From positions 520,288-584,287 of the forward strand of contig NZ_JACBFY010000005.1 in the NCBI RefSeq assembly GCF_021401245.1: DNA of 64,000 nucleotides, read 5' to 3'. Below are positions 39,387 through 47,605 of this stretch, piece by piece. The notes beneath the pieces are model-generated. The model saw nothing but the letters and a program-made list of their open reading frames with translations. It ran no database searches and was not told the DNA's origin. The stretch is from Pseudacidovorax sp. NFM-22. Its GTDB lineage: Bacteria > Pseudomonadota > Gammaproteobacteria > Burkholderiales > Burkholderiaceae_C. The translations under genes and the position numbers were made by a program. Every line of letters begins with the position of its first letter. Positions within the stretch are counted from its first letter, which is position 1.

Positions 39387-40547
39387 TCAGCCCAGGTCCA
39401 TCTGCTTGGCGAGGATGTTGCGCTGGATCTCGTTGGTGCCGCCGCCGATGGGGCCCACGCGCGAGTCGCGGAAGAACATCTGCATGTCGTACTCCATCGA
39501 ATAGCCCGCGCCGCCCATGATCTGCATGCCGATATCGGCGCACTTGAAGTTGTTGTCGGTGGCGACGATCTTGGCGATGGAGGCCTCGGTCACCGCCGGG
39601 GTGCCCGAGTCCAGCACGTCGGCCGCGCGGTAGACCATCTGGCGGGCCGTCTCCGACAGGATCAGCATGTCCGCCAGCTTGTGCTGGATCACCTGGAACT
39701 GAGAGATCGGCTGGCCGAACTGCACGCGGTCCTTGGCATAGCCGCGGGCGTACTCGGTGATCTTGAAGCAATGGCCGGCCGAGATGGCGGCCAGGCCCAG
39801 CCGCTCCAGGCCCAGGCAGCTCATGATGTTCTTCCAGGCCCGGCCCTCGCCGCCGAACAGGTTCTGCGCCGGCACGCGCACGTTCTCGAAGAACACCTCG
39901 TTGGCATGCGAGGTCCGGCGGCCCAGCATCTGCAGCGGCCGCACCGTCACGCCGGGCGTCCTGGCGTCGACCAGCAGCGTGCTGATGCCCTGGTGGCGGT
40001 TGGCGCCATCGCGGTCGGTGCGTGTGATGACGACGAAGTAGTCCGCCACATGGCCGCAGGTGATCCACACCTTGTTGCCGTTGAGGATGTAGTCGTCGCC
40101 CTCGCGCTGCGCGAAGGTCTTGACGCCGGCCACGTCCGAGCCCGTGCCGGGCTCCGACATGCACAGCGCCAGCTTGGCCTTGCCCGCGATGATGCGGGGC
40201 ACCAGGTCCTTCTTCATCTCGGGGCTGCCGAACTTGGCGATGTGCATGCCCGCATACACGGCCGAGGTGGTGATGGCCTGCGCGATGCCGGTGTAGTGGT
40301 AGCCCATGGCCTCCAGGAAGATGGCGATGTCGCGGTAGGAGCCGCCGGTGCCGCCCAGCTCTTCCGGATAGAAGAGGCCGATGTAGCCGGCATCGGCCAG
40401 CGCTTCATAGGCTTCGAGCGGGAACTCGCGGGCCTCGTCCATCTTGCGGATCTTCTCCCAGGGCAGATGGCGGCCCAGCAGGTCGAGCACGCCCTCGCGC
40501 ATCATGCGCTGGTCGTCGGTGAGGCCGGTGGTGTTGAACAAGCTCAT
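39387..40547 (-). CDS. Acyl-CoA dehydrogenase, isovaleryl/LCAD-type active site
   Basis: The 386-residue flavoprotein has CMSEPGTGSDVAGVKTFA, LNGNKVWITCGHVADYF, RVQFGQPISQFQVIQHKLADM, QIMGGAGYSMEYDMQ and IGGGTNEIQRNILAKQ. The Glu before 'GT' is Gly, but LGLERLGLA (about E248) supplies the Glu used by isovaleryl- and long-chain-type enzymes. It probably acts on branched or bulky acyl-CoA. It is the last gene of a four-gene operon (CoA-transferase, thiolase-fold, DUF35, dehydrogenase) that ends at the terminator 39344-39365. Confidence 0.92.
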   Translation of the reverse strand: MSLFNTTGLTDDQRMMREGVLDLLGRHLPWEKIRKMDEAREFPLEAYEALADAGYIGLFYPEELGGTGGSYRDIAIFLEAMGYHYTGIAQAITTSAVYAGMHIAKFGSPEMKKDLVPRIIAGKAKLALCMSEPGTGSDVAGVKTFAQREGDDYILNGNKVWITCGHVADYFVVITRTDRDGANRHQGISTLLVDARTPGVTVRPLQMLGRRTSHANEVFFENVRVPAQNLFGGEGRAWKNIMSCLGLERLGLAAISAGHCFKITEYARGYAKDRVQFGQPISQFQVIQHKLADMLILSETARQMVYRAADVLDSGTPAVTEASIAKIVATDNNFKCADIGMQIMGGAGYSMEYDMQMFFRDSRVGPIGGGTNEIQRNILAKQMDLG

Positions 40548-40596
40548 GGCTTTCTTTCTCCTGTGTATCGAATCGGGTTGAAGGCGAAGGCCCTTC

Positions 40597-41028
40597 TCAG
40601 CCGAGCGGGCGCGCGGCGAACAGCGGGCCGTCCCGGTACTGCAGCACCACCATCTCCACGGCCTGGCCGATGACCGGCGGACGCTGGGGGTCCTCGACCA
40701 GGCGGCAGGCCAGCCGCAGGCCATCGTCGAGATCGACGATGCCGCAGGCATAGGGTGCTTCGGCCGAGAACACCGCGGGGGCGGCGTGGATGCGGGTCCA
40801 GGAATAGAGCGTGCCGGTGCGCCCCAGCGGGGCCCACTCGACGTCCGTGGACCAGCAGTGCGGGCACACCGGCTTGGGCGGAAAGGTCTGGCGCGCGCAG
40901 GACTTGCAGCGCGTACTCATCCAGCGGCCTTCGCGCAGTGCCTGCCAGAAGGTGGTCGTGAACGCCGATTCCCGCGGCGGATAGGCCCGGTCCTCGGCCA
41001 CGGGGAGTTGCGGCAGGGGCGGCGTCAT
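40597..41028 (-). CDS. DUF35 OB-fold protein with zinc ribbon, partner of 41025
   Basis: The 143-residue protein has the zinc ribbon CKSCARQTFPPKPVCPHC near residues 41-58. An OB domain follows (RTGTLYSWTRIHAAPAVFS, YACGIVDLDDGLRLACRL). Its ATG overlaps the stop of the Cys-less thiolase-fold gene by 4 bp (ATGA at 41025), the tightest possible coupling. As with 23581 and 49811, it is expected to form a complex with the adjacent thiolase-fold protein and help bind the acyl-CoA. Confidence 0.9.
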   Translation of the reverse strand: MTPPLPQLPVAEDRAYPPRESAFTTTFWQALREGRWMSTRCKSCARQTFPPKPVCPHCWSTDVEWAPLGRTGTLYSWTRIHAAPAVFSAEAPYACGIVDLDDGLRLACRLVEDPQRPPVIGQAVEMVVLQYRDGPLFAARPLG

Positions 41029-42218
41029 TGCACGGCCTCCATGACATGGATGAGGGCGGCGTTGTAGTTGCCCAGTTCGCCCGTGGCCAGGCCGAAGCGG
41101 GCGTTCTTCACCTGCCGTTCGCCCGCACGGCCACGCAACTGCTCGGCGAGTTCCACATAGTTGTAGAGCGAGGTCACGTAGGCCGGATGGCCACGGGAGG
41201 TGAGGCCGCCCGAAGTCGAGATCGGAATGCGCCCGCCCAGCCGGGTCTGGCCTTCGGCCGCGGCCCGCGCACCCTGGCCGCGCGGCAGCAGGCCGATGGC
41301 CTCGCTCACCAGCACCTCCACGATGGTGCAGGGGGCATAGAGTTCGGCCAGGTCGAGCTGCTCCGGGCCGATGCCCGCCTGCCGGTAGGCGTCCTGTGCG
41401 GCCTGGCGCGCCGCCGTGAAGACGATCATGTCGTTGGGCACGTCGCTGATCTGGTGCGAGCCGTCGTGGCAGAAGCCGCGGCCGCGCACGAGCACGTAGG
41501 GCCGGCCGAGCGACTTGGCCACTTCTTCGCTGGCCAGCACCAGGCAGGCGGCACCATCGCCACGCGGCGGCACCTCGTACAGCCCCAGCGGCTCGACGAT
41601 GGGGCGCTGGGCCACCACCTCCTCCAGCGTGATCGGCTTGCGGAACTGGGCCAGCGGGTTGAGCGAGGCATGGTGCCGGTTCTTCACCGCCACCGCCGCG
41701 ATCTGCTCGCGCGTCGCGCCGTGCTCGTGCATGTAGCGCATGGCGTCCATGGCGTACCAGGCAATGGGCGTGAAGCCGGCCGAGGTGTGGAAGTCCACGT
41801 CGCCGGTGGTGCGCATGCTGCTCATCATGTGCTCGGTGGCGGACACCGCGCTTTCCATGTTGATGCCCAGGGCCAGCGCCACATTGGCCCGGCCCAGCAG
41901 GATGTCGTTGCAGGCCTGGTCGAAGGCCAGGGCGGCGGTCATGCCGTTGCCCATCACCTCCATCACATTGCCACGACAGGCCAGGCGCAGTTGCCCCATC
42001 AGGAAGGTGTGGAAGTATTTCTGCCGCGTGTAGGGCCGCGGCAGCGTGAAGACCAGGCTCTGGATGTCCTGCTTGTCGACGCCGGCATCGCGCACGGCCT
42101 CGACCACCAGGCGGGTCATGATCTCGTGCTCGAGCGTCTGCAGGGCGGCGTCGTCGGCCGTCTGGTGGCGGCCGACCGGAATGGCGCTCGCGCCGACGAT
42201 GGCGACGGCGCGGCTCAC
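41025..42218 (-). CDS. Cys-less thiolase-fold protein (SCP-x/Ltp type)
   Basis: The 397-residue thiolase-superfamily protein has, by alignment of ACNDI (102-106) with the thiolase AAQAI, Gly92 (VMGNGMTAA) where the nucleophilic Cys should be. It has ELYAPCTIVEVL instead of NEAF, but keeps a GHP His (GGLTSRGHPAYV). It is therefore not a classical thiolase; an aldolase or acyl-transfer role with its DUF35 partner is inferred. GTG 42218 is the proposed start, with a GGAGG-like box about 9 bp upstream. It follows the CoA-transferase gene by 58 bp. Confidence 0.84.
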   Translation of the reverse strand: MSRAVAIVGASAIPVGRHQTADDAALQTLEHEIMTRLVVEAVRDAGVDKQDIQSLVFTLPRPYTRQKYFHTFLMGQLRLACRGNVMEVMGNGMTAALAFDQACNDILLGRANVALALGINMESAVSATEHMMSSMRTTGDVDFHTSAGFTPIAWYAMDAMRYMHEHGATREQIAAVAVKNRHHASLNPLAQFRKPITLEEVVAQRPIVEPLGLYEVPPRGDGAACLVLASEEVAKSLGRPYVLVRGRGFCHDGSHQISDVPNDMIVFTAARQAAQDAYRQAGIGPEQLDLAELYAPCTIVEVLVSEAIGLLPRGQGARAAAEGQTRLGGRIPISTSGGLTSRGHPAYVTSLYNYVELAEQLRGRAGERQVKNARFGLATGELGNYNAALIHVMEAVQ

Positions 42219-42276
42219 GGGACGGCCCTCCGCGCAGGGCGCCCCGGGATTCGCGCTCGGGCGTGGACCGGGGCGT

Positions 42277-43560
42277 TCATGGCTGGGCCACCAAAGCAGG
42301 TGCGCCGAAGGCGCCGGCCGCGCGCAGCGCCTCGATGCGCTCCTCGTCCAGGCCCAGCGCGTCCGCCAGCACGGCCTCGGTGTCCGCCCCCACGGCCGGT
42401 GCCGCCCGCTCCACCACGGCCGGCGTGCGCGACAGCCGAAGCGGCGTCGCCACATTGGGCACCCATCCCTTGACTGGATGCGGGATGCGCGTGACCAGCT
42501 GGCGGTCGCGTGCCTCCTCCGAGGCCAGGGCCTGCGCCAGCGTGCGCACTTCGCCCGATGGCACGCCCGCCGCGCGCAGCCGCGGCTGCCAGTGGCGCCA
42601 GGGATGCTTGCCGAACTCGGCCTGCATGATGTCGAACAGGTAGTCGCGCTGCTGCAGGCGGTTGGCGCGCTTGGACAGCACGGGGTCGTGCGCGATGTCC
42701 GGCCGCTCCAGCACCTGCTCGAACAGGCGCACGAAGATGCCATCGTTGCCGCAGTTGATGTAGAAGGGCATGTCCTGGCACTGGAAGACGCCCGATGGGC
42801 AGGTGTCCGGGCTGGTGTTGCCGTTGCGCTGCGGCTCGTAGCCGGTGGTCAGGTGCTGCATGGCGCCGAAGCCGGTCATCAGCACTGCCGTGTCGAACAG
42901 CGCCACCTCCACGAACTGACCCTGGCCGTCGCGGGTGCGCGCCATCAGCGCCAGCAGGATCGCATTGGTGGCGGACATGGCGGTGGCCACGTCCATCACC
43001 GCCGCGCCGCTGCGCACGCCCTGGCGGTCGGCGTAGCCATTCATCGAGATGAAGCCGCTTTCGGCCTGCGCGATGGGATCGAAGCCCAGCCGGTCTGCAT
43101 GCGGCCCCGTGCGGCCATAGGCGGACACCGAGCAGTAGATGAGCTTCGGGTTCAGCCGCGCGCAGCTGTCGTAGTCGAAGCCGAAGCGCTCCATCACGCC
43201 GGTGGAGAAGTTCTCCACCACCACGTCGGCGGTCTCGATGAGGGCGCGCACCACCTCGCGGCCCGCTTCGGACTTGAGGTCCACGCCGATGCTGCGCTTG
43301 TTGCGGTTGGTCCAGATGTAGGGCGCGCCCTGCGCGGGCAGCTCCGGGTCCATCGGCGGGTAGTAGCGAAAGTCCTCCCCCTTGACCGGCGCCTCGATCT
43401 TGATGACGTCGGCACCGAAGTCGGCCAGCGTCATGGTGGCCAGCGGCCCGGCCACGAAGTGCGTGAAGTCCACCACCCGGATGCCCTGGAGCGCCTGCGG
43501 CGTGCGCGCTGGGGGCACCGGCTGCTCGGGCAAGGCGTTGATTCTTGCTTGATCGAACAC
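42277..43560 (-). CDS. CaiB/BaiF-family CoA-transferase
   Basis: The 427-residue protein has FVAGPLATMTLADFGADVIKIE, YIWTNRNKRSIGVDLKSEAG, SAYGRTGPHADRLGFDPIAQAESG and RSGAAVMDVATAMSATNAI. The Asp in the last segment matches the catalytic Asp of formyl-CoA transferase-type enzymes. Unlike the 9807 racemase it lacks the GHDINY histidine motif, so CoA transfer between acyl groups is the better call. It is the first gene of the operon under operator site 12. It may activate the substrate at the expense of a product CoA ester. Confidence 0.88.
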   Translation of the reverse strand: MFDQARINALPEQPVPPARTPQALQGIRVVDFTHFVAGPLATMTLADFGADVIKIEAPVKGEDFRYYPPMDPELPAQGAPYIWTNRNKRSIGVDLKSEAGREVVRALIETADVVVENFSTGVMERFGFDYDSCARLNPKLIYCSVSAYGRTGPHADRLGFDPIAQAESGFISMNGYADRQGVRSGAAVMDVATAMSATNAILLALMARTRDGQGQFVEVALFDTAVLMTGFGAMQHLTTGYEPQRNGNTSPDTCPSGVFQCQDMPFYINCGNDGIFVRLFEQVLERPDIAHDPVLSKRANRLQQRDYLFDIMQAEFGKHPWRHWQPRLRAAGVPSGEVRTLAQALASEEARDRQLVTRIPHPVKGWVPNVATPLRLSRTPAVVERAAPAVGADTEAVLADALGLDEERIEALRAAGAFGAPALVAQP

Positions 43561-43582
43561 TGTCCGTCCTCGAAAATGTGTA

Positions 43583-43620
43583 TGGTTCTACCATTCTTGC
43601 ACAAGCACACCGGGAGGCAA
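43583..43620 (-). promoter_or_regulatory. Promoter with TGGTTNAACCA operator, site 12 (divergent)
   Basis: Operator variant TGGTTCTACCA at 43583-43593 lies between the CoA-transferase gene (minus) and the flavoprotein gene at 43628 (plus). On the minus strand TTGCCT (43620-43615), 16 bp, AAGAAT (43598-43593) runs straight into the operator. Both directions could be controlled by one site. Confidence 0.68.
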
Positions 43621-43627
43621 TCGGTAA

Positions 43628-45322
43628 ATGACCCTGGACATCCCTGAGACGGAAGCGGACCTGCTGGTGATCGGCGCCGGCGCCGCAGGCATGACGGCCG
43701 CGCTCGTCGCCGCGCTGGAGGGACTGCGCGTGGTGCTGTGCGAAGCCACGCAGCAGGTGGGCGGCACCACCGCCACTTCCGCCGGCACGCTGTGGATTCC
43801 GGGCAATCCGCAGGGCGTCGCCGCGGGCCATGGGGACACGGTGGACGCCGCACGCACCTACCTCGATGCATTGATCGGCGAGCCCGACCACGACGGCCGA
43901 CGCGAGGCCTTTCTGGGCAGCGGACCCGCCATGCTGCGCTACCTCGAAGCGCGCACGGCCGTGAGGTTCGCGAGTGCCGGCATGCATCCGGACTACCTTC
44001 CGCATCTGCCCGGCGCGGCCGTCCGGGGCCGGGCCGTCTCTCCCCTGCCCTTCGATGGACGGCTGCTGGGCGCCGACTTCGGACGCGTGCGCCCACCCCT
44101 GGCCGAGTTCATGGTGCTGGGGGGCATGATGCTCGGCAAGGCAGACATCGCCGCCCTGGTCGGCCGCTATCGCTCATGGCGGGCCTTCATCCACAGCGCG
44201 CGGCTGGTGCTGCGCCACGCCCGCGAGCGCATCCGGCATCCGCGCGGGGCCCGGTGGGTGATGGGCAATGCTCTCGTGGGCCGACTGCTGCACAGCCTGC
44301 GCACGGCGGGTGTGCAGCTGCACTTCGGCACCCGGCTGCGCGGGCTCGAGATGGAAGGCGGGCGCGTGGTGGGCGCACGGGTGGACGCACATGGCCAGAC
44401 GCGGGTGATGCGTGCACGCCGGGGCGTCGTGCTGGCCACGGGCGGCGTGGGCCATGACGCGGCGCTGCGGCATCTTCTTGCGCCGCAGGGGCCGACCATG
44501 CTCGCGCTCGCGGCCGAGGCGGTGCGCGGCGACGGCCTGGGTGCGGGTCGCGCAGCCGGGGCGGCGCTGACGGGCCTGGAGCGGCCATTCCTCTGGCAGC
44601 CGGTGTCGGTGGTGCACCGCAAGGACGGCTCGACCGGCCTCTTTCCGCACTTGTTCCTGGACCGGGCCAAGCCCGGTCTGATCGCCGTGGACGGCCGGGG
44701 CCGCCGCTTCGTGGACGAGGCGGCGTCGTACCACCATTTCGTCGAAGGCATGGTGCGTGCGGACGCGGTGCCCGCCCAGCTGGTGTGCAGCACCGCCTTC
44801 ATCCGGCGCCACGGGCTGGGCGCCATCGCGCCCGGCACGCGCGACCTGCGGCCCTGGGTGGCGCGTCGAATGCTGGTGGTCGCGCCGACGCTCGATGCGC
44901 TGGCGCAAACGCTGGGCCTGCCGGCCGCCACCCTGGCCGACACCGTACAGCGCCACGACCACTGGGCCCGGCTCGGCGAGGACCCGGATTTCCACAAGGG
45001 TGCCTCGGTGTTCGACCGCTTCAACGGCGATCCGGCACACGCCCCCAATCCCTGTGTCGGACCGGTAGGGCCGGGACCGTATGCCGCCATGGCGGTATGG
45101 CCCGGGGATGCGGCATCGAGCGCCGGGCTGGCCACCGACGCCCAGGGCTGCGTGCTCGACGCGCACGGTCGCCCCATCGGCGGGCTCTATGCCTGCGGCA
45201 ACGATGCAGCCTCGCCGATGCAGGGCCACTATCCCGGCCCCGGCACGACGCTGGGGCCTGGCATGGCCCAGGCCTACCGCATCGCACGCCATGCCAGCGC
45301 AGCGGGCCGCGGTGGCAGCTGA
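43628..45322 (+). CDS. FAD-dependent dehydrogenase, 3-ketosteroid delta1-dehydrogenase-like
   Basis: The 564-residue flavoprotein has VIGAGAAGMTAALVAALEGLRV, MHPDYLPHLPGAAV, GRGRRFVDEAASYHHF and, near the C-terminus, GHYPGPGTTLGPGM. In this last segment Tyr (about 535) and Gly four residues on match Tyr487/Gly491 of Rhodococcus KstD. Paralogous to the 28306 product but only moderately similar, so the two may act on different intermediates. It lies 68 bp from the divergent CoA-transferase gene and just upstream of the Rieske oxygenase promoter, recalling KstD/KshA pairing in steroid ring opening. Confidence 0.87.
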   Translation: MTLDIPETEADLLVIGAGAAGMTAALVAALEGLRVVLCEATQQVGGTTATSAGTLWIPGNPQGVAAGHGDTVDAARTYLDALIGEPDHDGRREAFLGSGPAMLRYLEARTAVRFASAGMHPDYLPHLPGAAVRGRAVSPLPFDGRLLGADFGRVRPPLAEFMVLGGMMLGKADIAALVGRYRSWRAFIHSARLVLRHARERIRHPRGARWVMGNALVGRLLHSLRTAGVQLHFGTRLRGLEMEGGRVVGARVDAHGQTRVMRARRGVVLATGGVGHDAALRHLLAPQGPTMLALAAEAVRGDGLGAGRAAGAALTGLERPFLWQPVSVVHRKDGSTGLFPHLFLDRAKPGLIAVDGRGRRFVDEAASYHHFVEGMVRADAVPAQLVCSTAFIRRHGLGAIAPGTRDLRPWVARRMLVVAPTLDALAQTLGLPAATLADTVQRHDHWARLGEDPDFHKGASVFDRFNGDPAHAPNPCVGPVGPGPYAAMAVWPGDAASSAGLATDAQGCVLDAHGRPIGGLYACGNDAASPMQGHYPGPGTTLGPGMAQAYRIARHASAAGRGGS

Positions 45323-45382
45323 GGCCGGGGCGCGCACAAGGTGCCGGTCCGCGCTCCTTTTGCGCGCCTCGTGCCGAGGCGC

Positions 45383-45435
45383 TTGACGTGCCGAACGAGT
45401 TTCATAGAATTGGTTCTACCAATTTGGCTCAACCA
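45383..45435 (+). promoter_or_regulatory. Strong promoter with two tandem operators, sites 13 and 14
   Basis: The best sigma70 promoter in the window: TTGACG (45383-45388), 16 bp, TAGAAT (45405-45410). Operator TGGTTCTACCA (45411-45421) abuts the -10 box. A second operator, TGGCTCAACCA (45425-45435), follows with centres 14 bp apart. It serves the Rieske operon starting at 45473. It is the only promoter here with a doubled site. Confidence 0.8.
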
Positions 45436-45472
45436 ATCTACTCCGGCCGACCCACCCGGCCCCACGAACTCC

Positions 45473-46789
45473 ATGCTCTCCCGAGAAGACAACGAAACCC
45501 TCGTCCATGTCGGCCCCCAGACGCCCATGGGCCAGTTCATGCGGCTGTATTGGATTCCCTTCCTCAAGTCCTCGGACGTCGCGCCCGACGGCCAGCCGTA
45601 CCGCGTGCGGCTGCTCGGCGAGGAGCTCGTCGCCTTCCGCGACAGCAGCGGCCGCGTGGGCCTGGTGGCCCAGGCCTGCCCGCACCGCGGCGCGCCCCTG
45701 GTCTTCGGCCGCAACGAGGCCGACGGACTGCGCTGCGTCTATCACGGCTGGAAGTTCGGCGTGGACGGCCGCTGCCTCGACATCCCCGTCGAGCCGGCCG
45801 GCAGCCCGATGTGCAAGCGCATGCGCGTGACCGCCTATGCGGTGCGCGAGCGCAACGGCATGCTGTGGGCCTACATGGGCCCCGACCAGGAGAACCCGCC
45901 CGAGCTGCCCGCCGTGGAATGGAACCTGGTGCCCGAAACGCAGGTGGCCATCTCCATGCGCGTCCAGGAGTGCAACTGGCTGCAGGCCCTCGAAGGCGAG
46001 ATCGACTCGGCCCATGCCGCCATCCTGCATGGCCGCGTCGATGTCGGCGGCACCATCAACCAGTGGAAGCAGGGCGCCGACCTCACGCCGACCTTCGAAT
46101 GCGTGCAACACGATGCCGGCGTGAGCATCGCCGCGCGCCGCAAGACGCCGGACGGCCAGAACTACGTGCGCGTCAACCAGTTCATGCTGCCGTTCTGGAC
46201 GCTGGTGCCGCCGCAGGCCCAGTTCCCCGACCTCAGCGGCCATGCCTGGGTGCCCATCGACGACGAACACACGCTGTGCGTGATGTTCTCGTACACGCCG
46301 GCCCAGCCCTTCTACGAAAAGACGCGCCAGGTCTTCAAGAACGGGCACGCCGGCCGCGAGACCGGCCATCACTCCGAGGGCGCCTACGAGAAGCGGCCGG
46401 TGACCGAGCCGTATCACACGTACTGGAGCCGCTTCAACCGCGGCAATGCCTACCACTTCGACTACGCGCAGCAGGTCAGCAAATACAACGCGGGCATGCC
46501 CGGCCTGTGGATCCAGGACGCGGCCTGCCAATCGGGCGTGCAGCCCATCTACGACCGCAGCCAGGAGCACCTGGGCACCAGCGACAGCGGCATCGCGCGC
46601 ACCCGGCGCGTGCTGCTGGAGGGCGTGCGCCAGCTGAAGGCCGGCACGCCGCCGGTGTCGGCAGCAGAGCCCGGGCTGTTCATGAAGCGCGCCGTGTCCA
46701 TCACCATTCCCGCCGGCGGCGACTGGATGACGCTCGGCGGCGATCACATGCGTGCCGAACTGGGCAAGGACTTCGGCTACACGCCCTGA
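45473..46789 (+). CDS. Rieske non-heme iron oxygenase alpha subunit, phthalate dioxygenase-like
   Basis: The 438-residue protein has the Rieske [2Fe-2S] ligands Cys69, His71, Cys88 and His91 (CPHRGAPL...CVYHGW). The mononuclear iron site E174-x3-D178-x2-H181-x4-H186 (EGEIDSAHAAILH) is complete. Length and N-terminus (MLSREDNETLVHVGPQTPMG) match the phthalate 4,5-dioxygenase/aromatic acid demethylase branch. It needs electrons from a reductase, and no ferredoxin or reductase gene is in the window. Hydroxylation of a ring or demethylation of a substrate is likely. It is the first gene of an operon with GntR, Bug, thiolase-fold and DUF35 genes. Confidence 0.92.
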   Translation: MLSREDNETLVHVGPQTPMGQFMRLYWIPFLKSSDVAPDGQPYRVRLLGEELVAFRDSSGRVGLVAQACPHRGAPLVFGRNEADGLRCVYHGWKFGVDGRCLDIPVEPAGSPMCKRMRVTAYAVRERNGMLWAYMGPDQENPPELPAVEWNLVPETQVAISMRVQECNWLQALEGEIDSAHAAILHGRVDVGGTINQWKQGADLTPTFECVQHDAGVSIAARRKTPDGQNYVRVNQFMLPFWTLVPPQAQFPDLSGHAWVPIDDEHTLCVMFSYTPAQPFYEKTRQVFKNGHAGRETGHHSEGAYEKRPVTEPYHTYWSRFNRGNAYHFDYAQQVSKYNAGMPGLWIQDAACQSGVQPIYDRSQEHLGTSDSGIARTRRVLLEGVRQLKAGTPPVSAAEPGLFMKRAVSITIPAGGDWMTLGGDHMRAELGKDFGYTP

Positions 46790-46798
46790 GCCGTCCTC

Positions 46799-47605
46799 AT
46801 GCCCGACCCGCGCACCGCCATCGAGCCCATGCACGCGCGTGGCGCCCAGGCGCCCGCGCGCCCGCGCGACGGCGGCGGCCAGATCGGAACGGTGATCTCC
46901 GGCGTGCTGGCCTATCTGCGCGAGCGCAGGCTGCAGCCGGGCGACCGCCTGCCTTCGGAACGCGACCTGGCGGAGAGCCTGGCCGTGGGGCGCAATGCGG
47001 TGCGCGAGGCCCTGGCCATCCTCGGCACGCTGCGGGTGGTGGACTGCCGCCCCAACTCGGGCGTCTACCTGCGCCACATGGGCCGCGACAGCAGCTTCGA
47101 GGCGCTGGTGATGCTGGCCGACATGGGCGCCACCCCCACGCCCACCGAGGTGGCCGAGACGATGGAGGTGCGCGCCCATCTCGAACTGCTGGCCGCCGGC
47201 CTGGCCTGCAAGCGCCGCACCGAGGACGACCTGCAGCGCATGGAAGGCATCCTGGCCCGCACCCGCGCAATCCTGGCGGGTGGCGGCAACATCGCCGAGG
47301 CCGACAGCGAGTTCCATCTCGCCCTGGTCGAGGCCACGCACAACTCGGTGCTGGTGCGCGTGCTCAACGCCTTCTACCGTTTCACCGCATTGCGGCGCGA
47401 GGCCCTGTTCCATAACCTGGCGCAGGGCCAGGCCTCGGAGCAGGACCACCGCCAGATGCTGACCCACCTGCGCGCGCGCAGCGCACCCGAGGCCCAGGCC
47501 CTGATCCTGCGCCACATGCAGCGCGCCCGACGCTACTGGACCGACCGGCTGGCCGATGCCGCGCCGGCCCCTTCATCCCAAGAACATTCCGGAGACGCCC
47601 CATGA
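46799..47605 (+). CDS. GntR regulator, FadR subfamily (FCD domain)
   Basis: The 268-residue protein has a winged helix near residues 35-95 (VLAYLRERRLQPGDRLPSERD, VGRNAVREALAILGTLRVV). The FCD domain has the full set of metal-ligand segments (DSEFHLALVEATHNSVL, HLRARSAPEAQALILRHM). It is encoded inside the Rieske operon, 9 bp after the oxygenase, so it is itself under the tandem operators. It is a second candidate, besides 24864/25712, for binding TGGTTNAACCA. Its stop overlaps the Bug ATG (ATGA at 47602). Confidence 0.92.
   Translation: MPDPRTAIEPMHARGAQAPARPRDGGGQIGTVISGVLAYLRERRLQPGDRLPSERDLAESLAVGRNAVREALAILGTLRVVDCRPNSGVYLRHMGRDSSFEALVMLADMGATPTPTEVAETMEVRAHLELLAAGLACKRRTEDDLQRMEGILARTRAILAGGGNIAEADSEFHLALVEATHNSVLVRVLNAFYRFTALRREALFHNLAQGQASEQDHRQMLTHLRARSAPEAQALILRHMQRARRYWTDRLADAAPAPSSQEHSGDAP

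Noticed and set aside
45341..45472. Upstream extension of the Rieske oxygenase to 45341
   Set aside because: It would translate across the promoter and both operators; the family N-terminus starts at ATG 45473.
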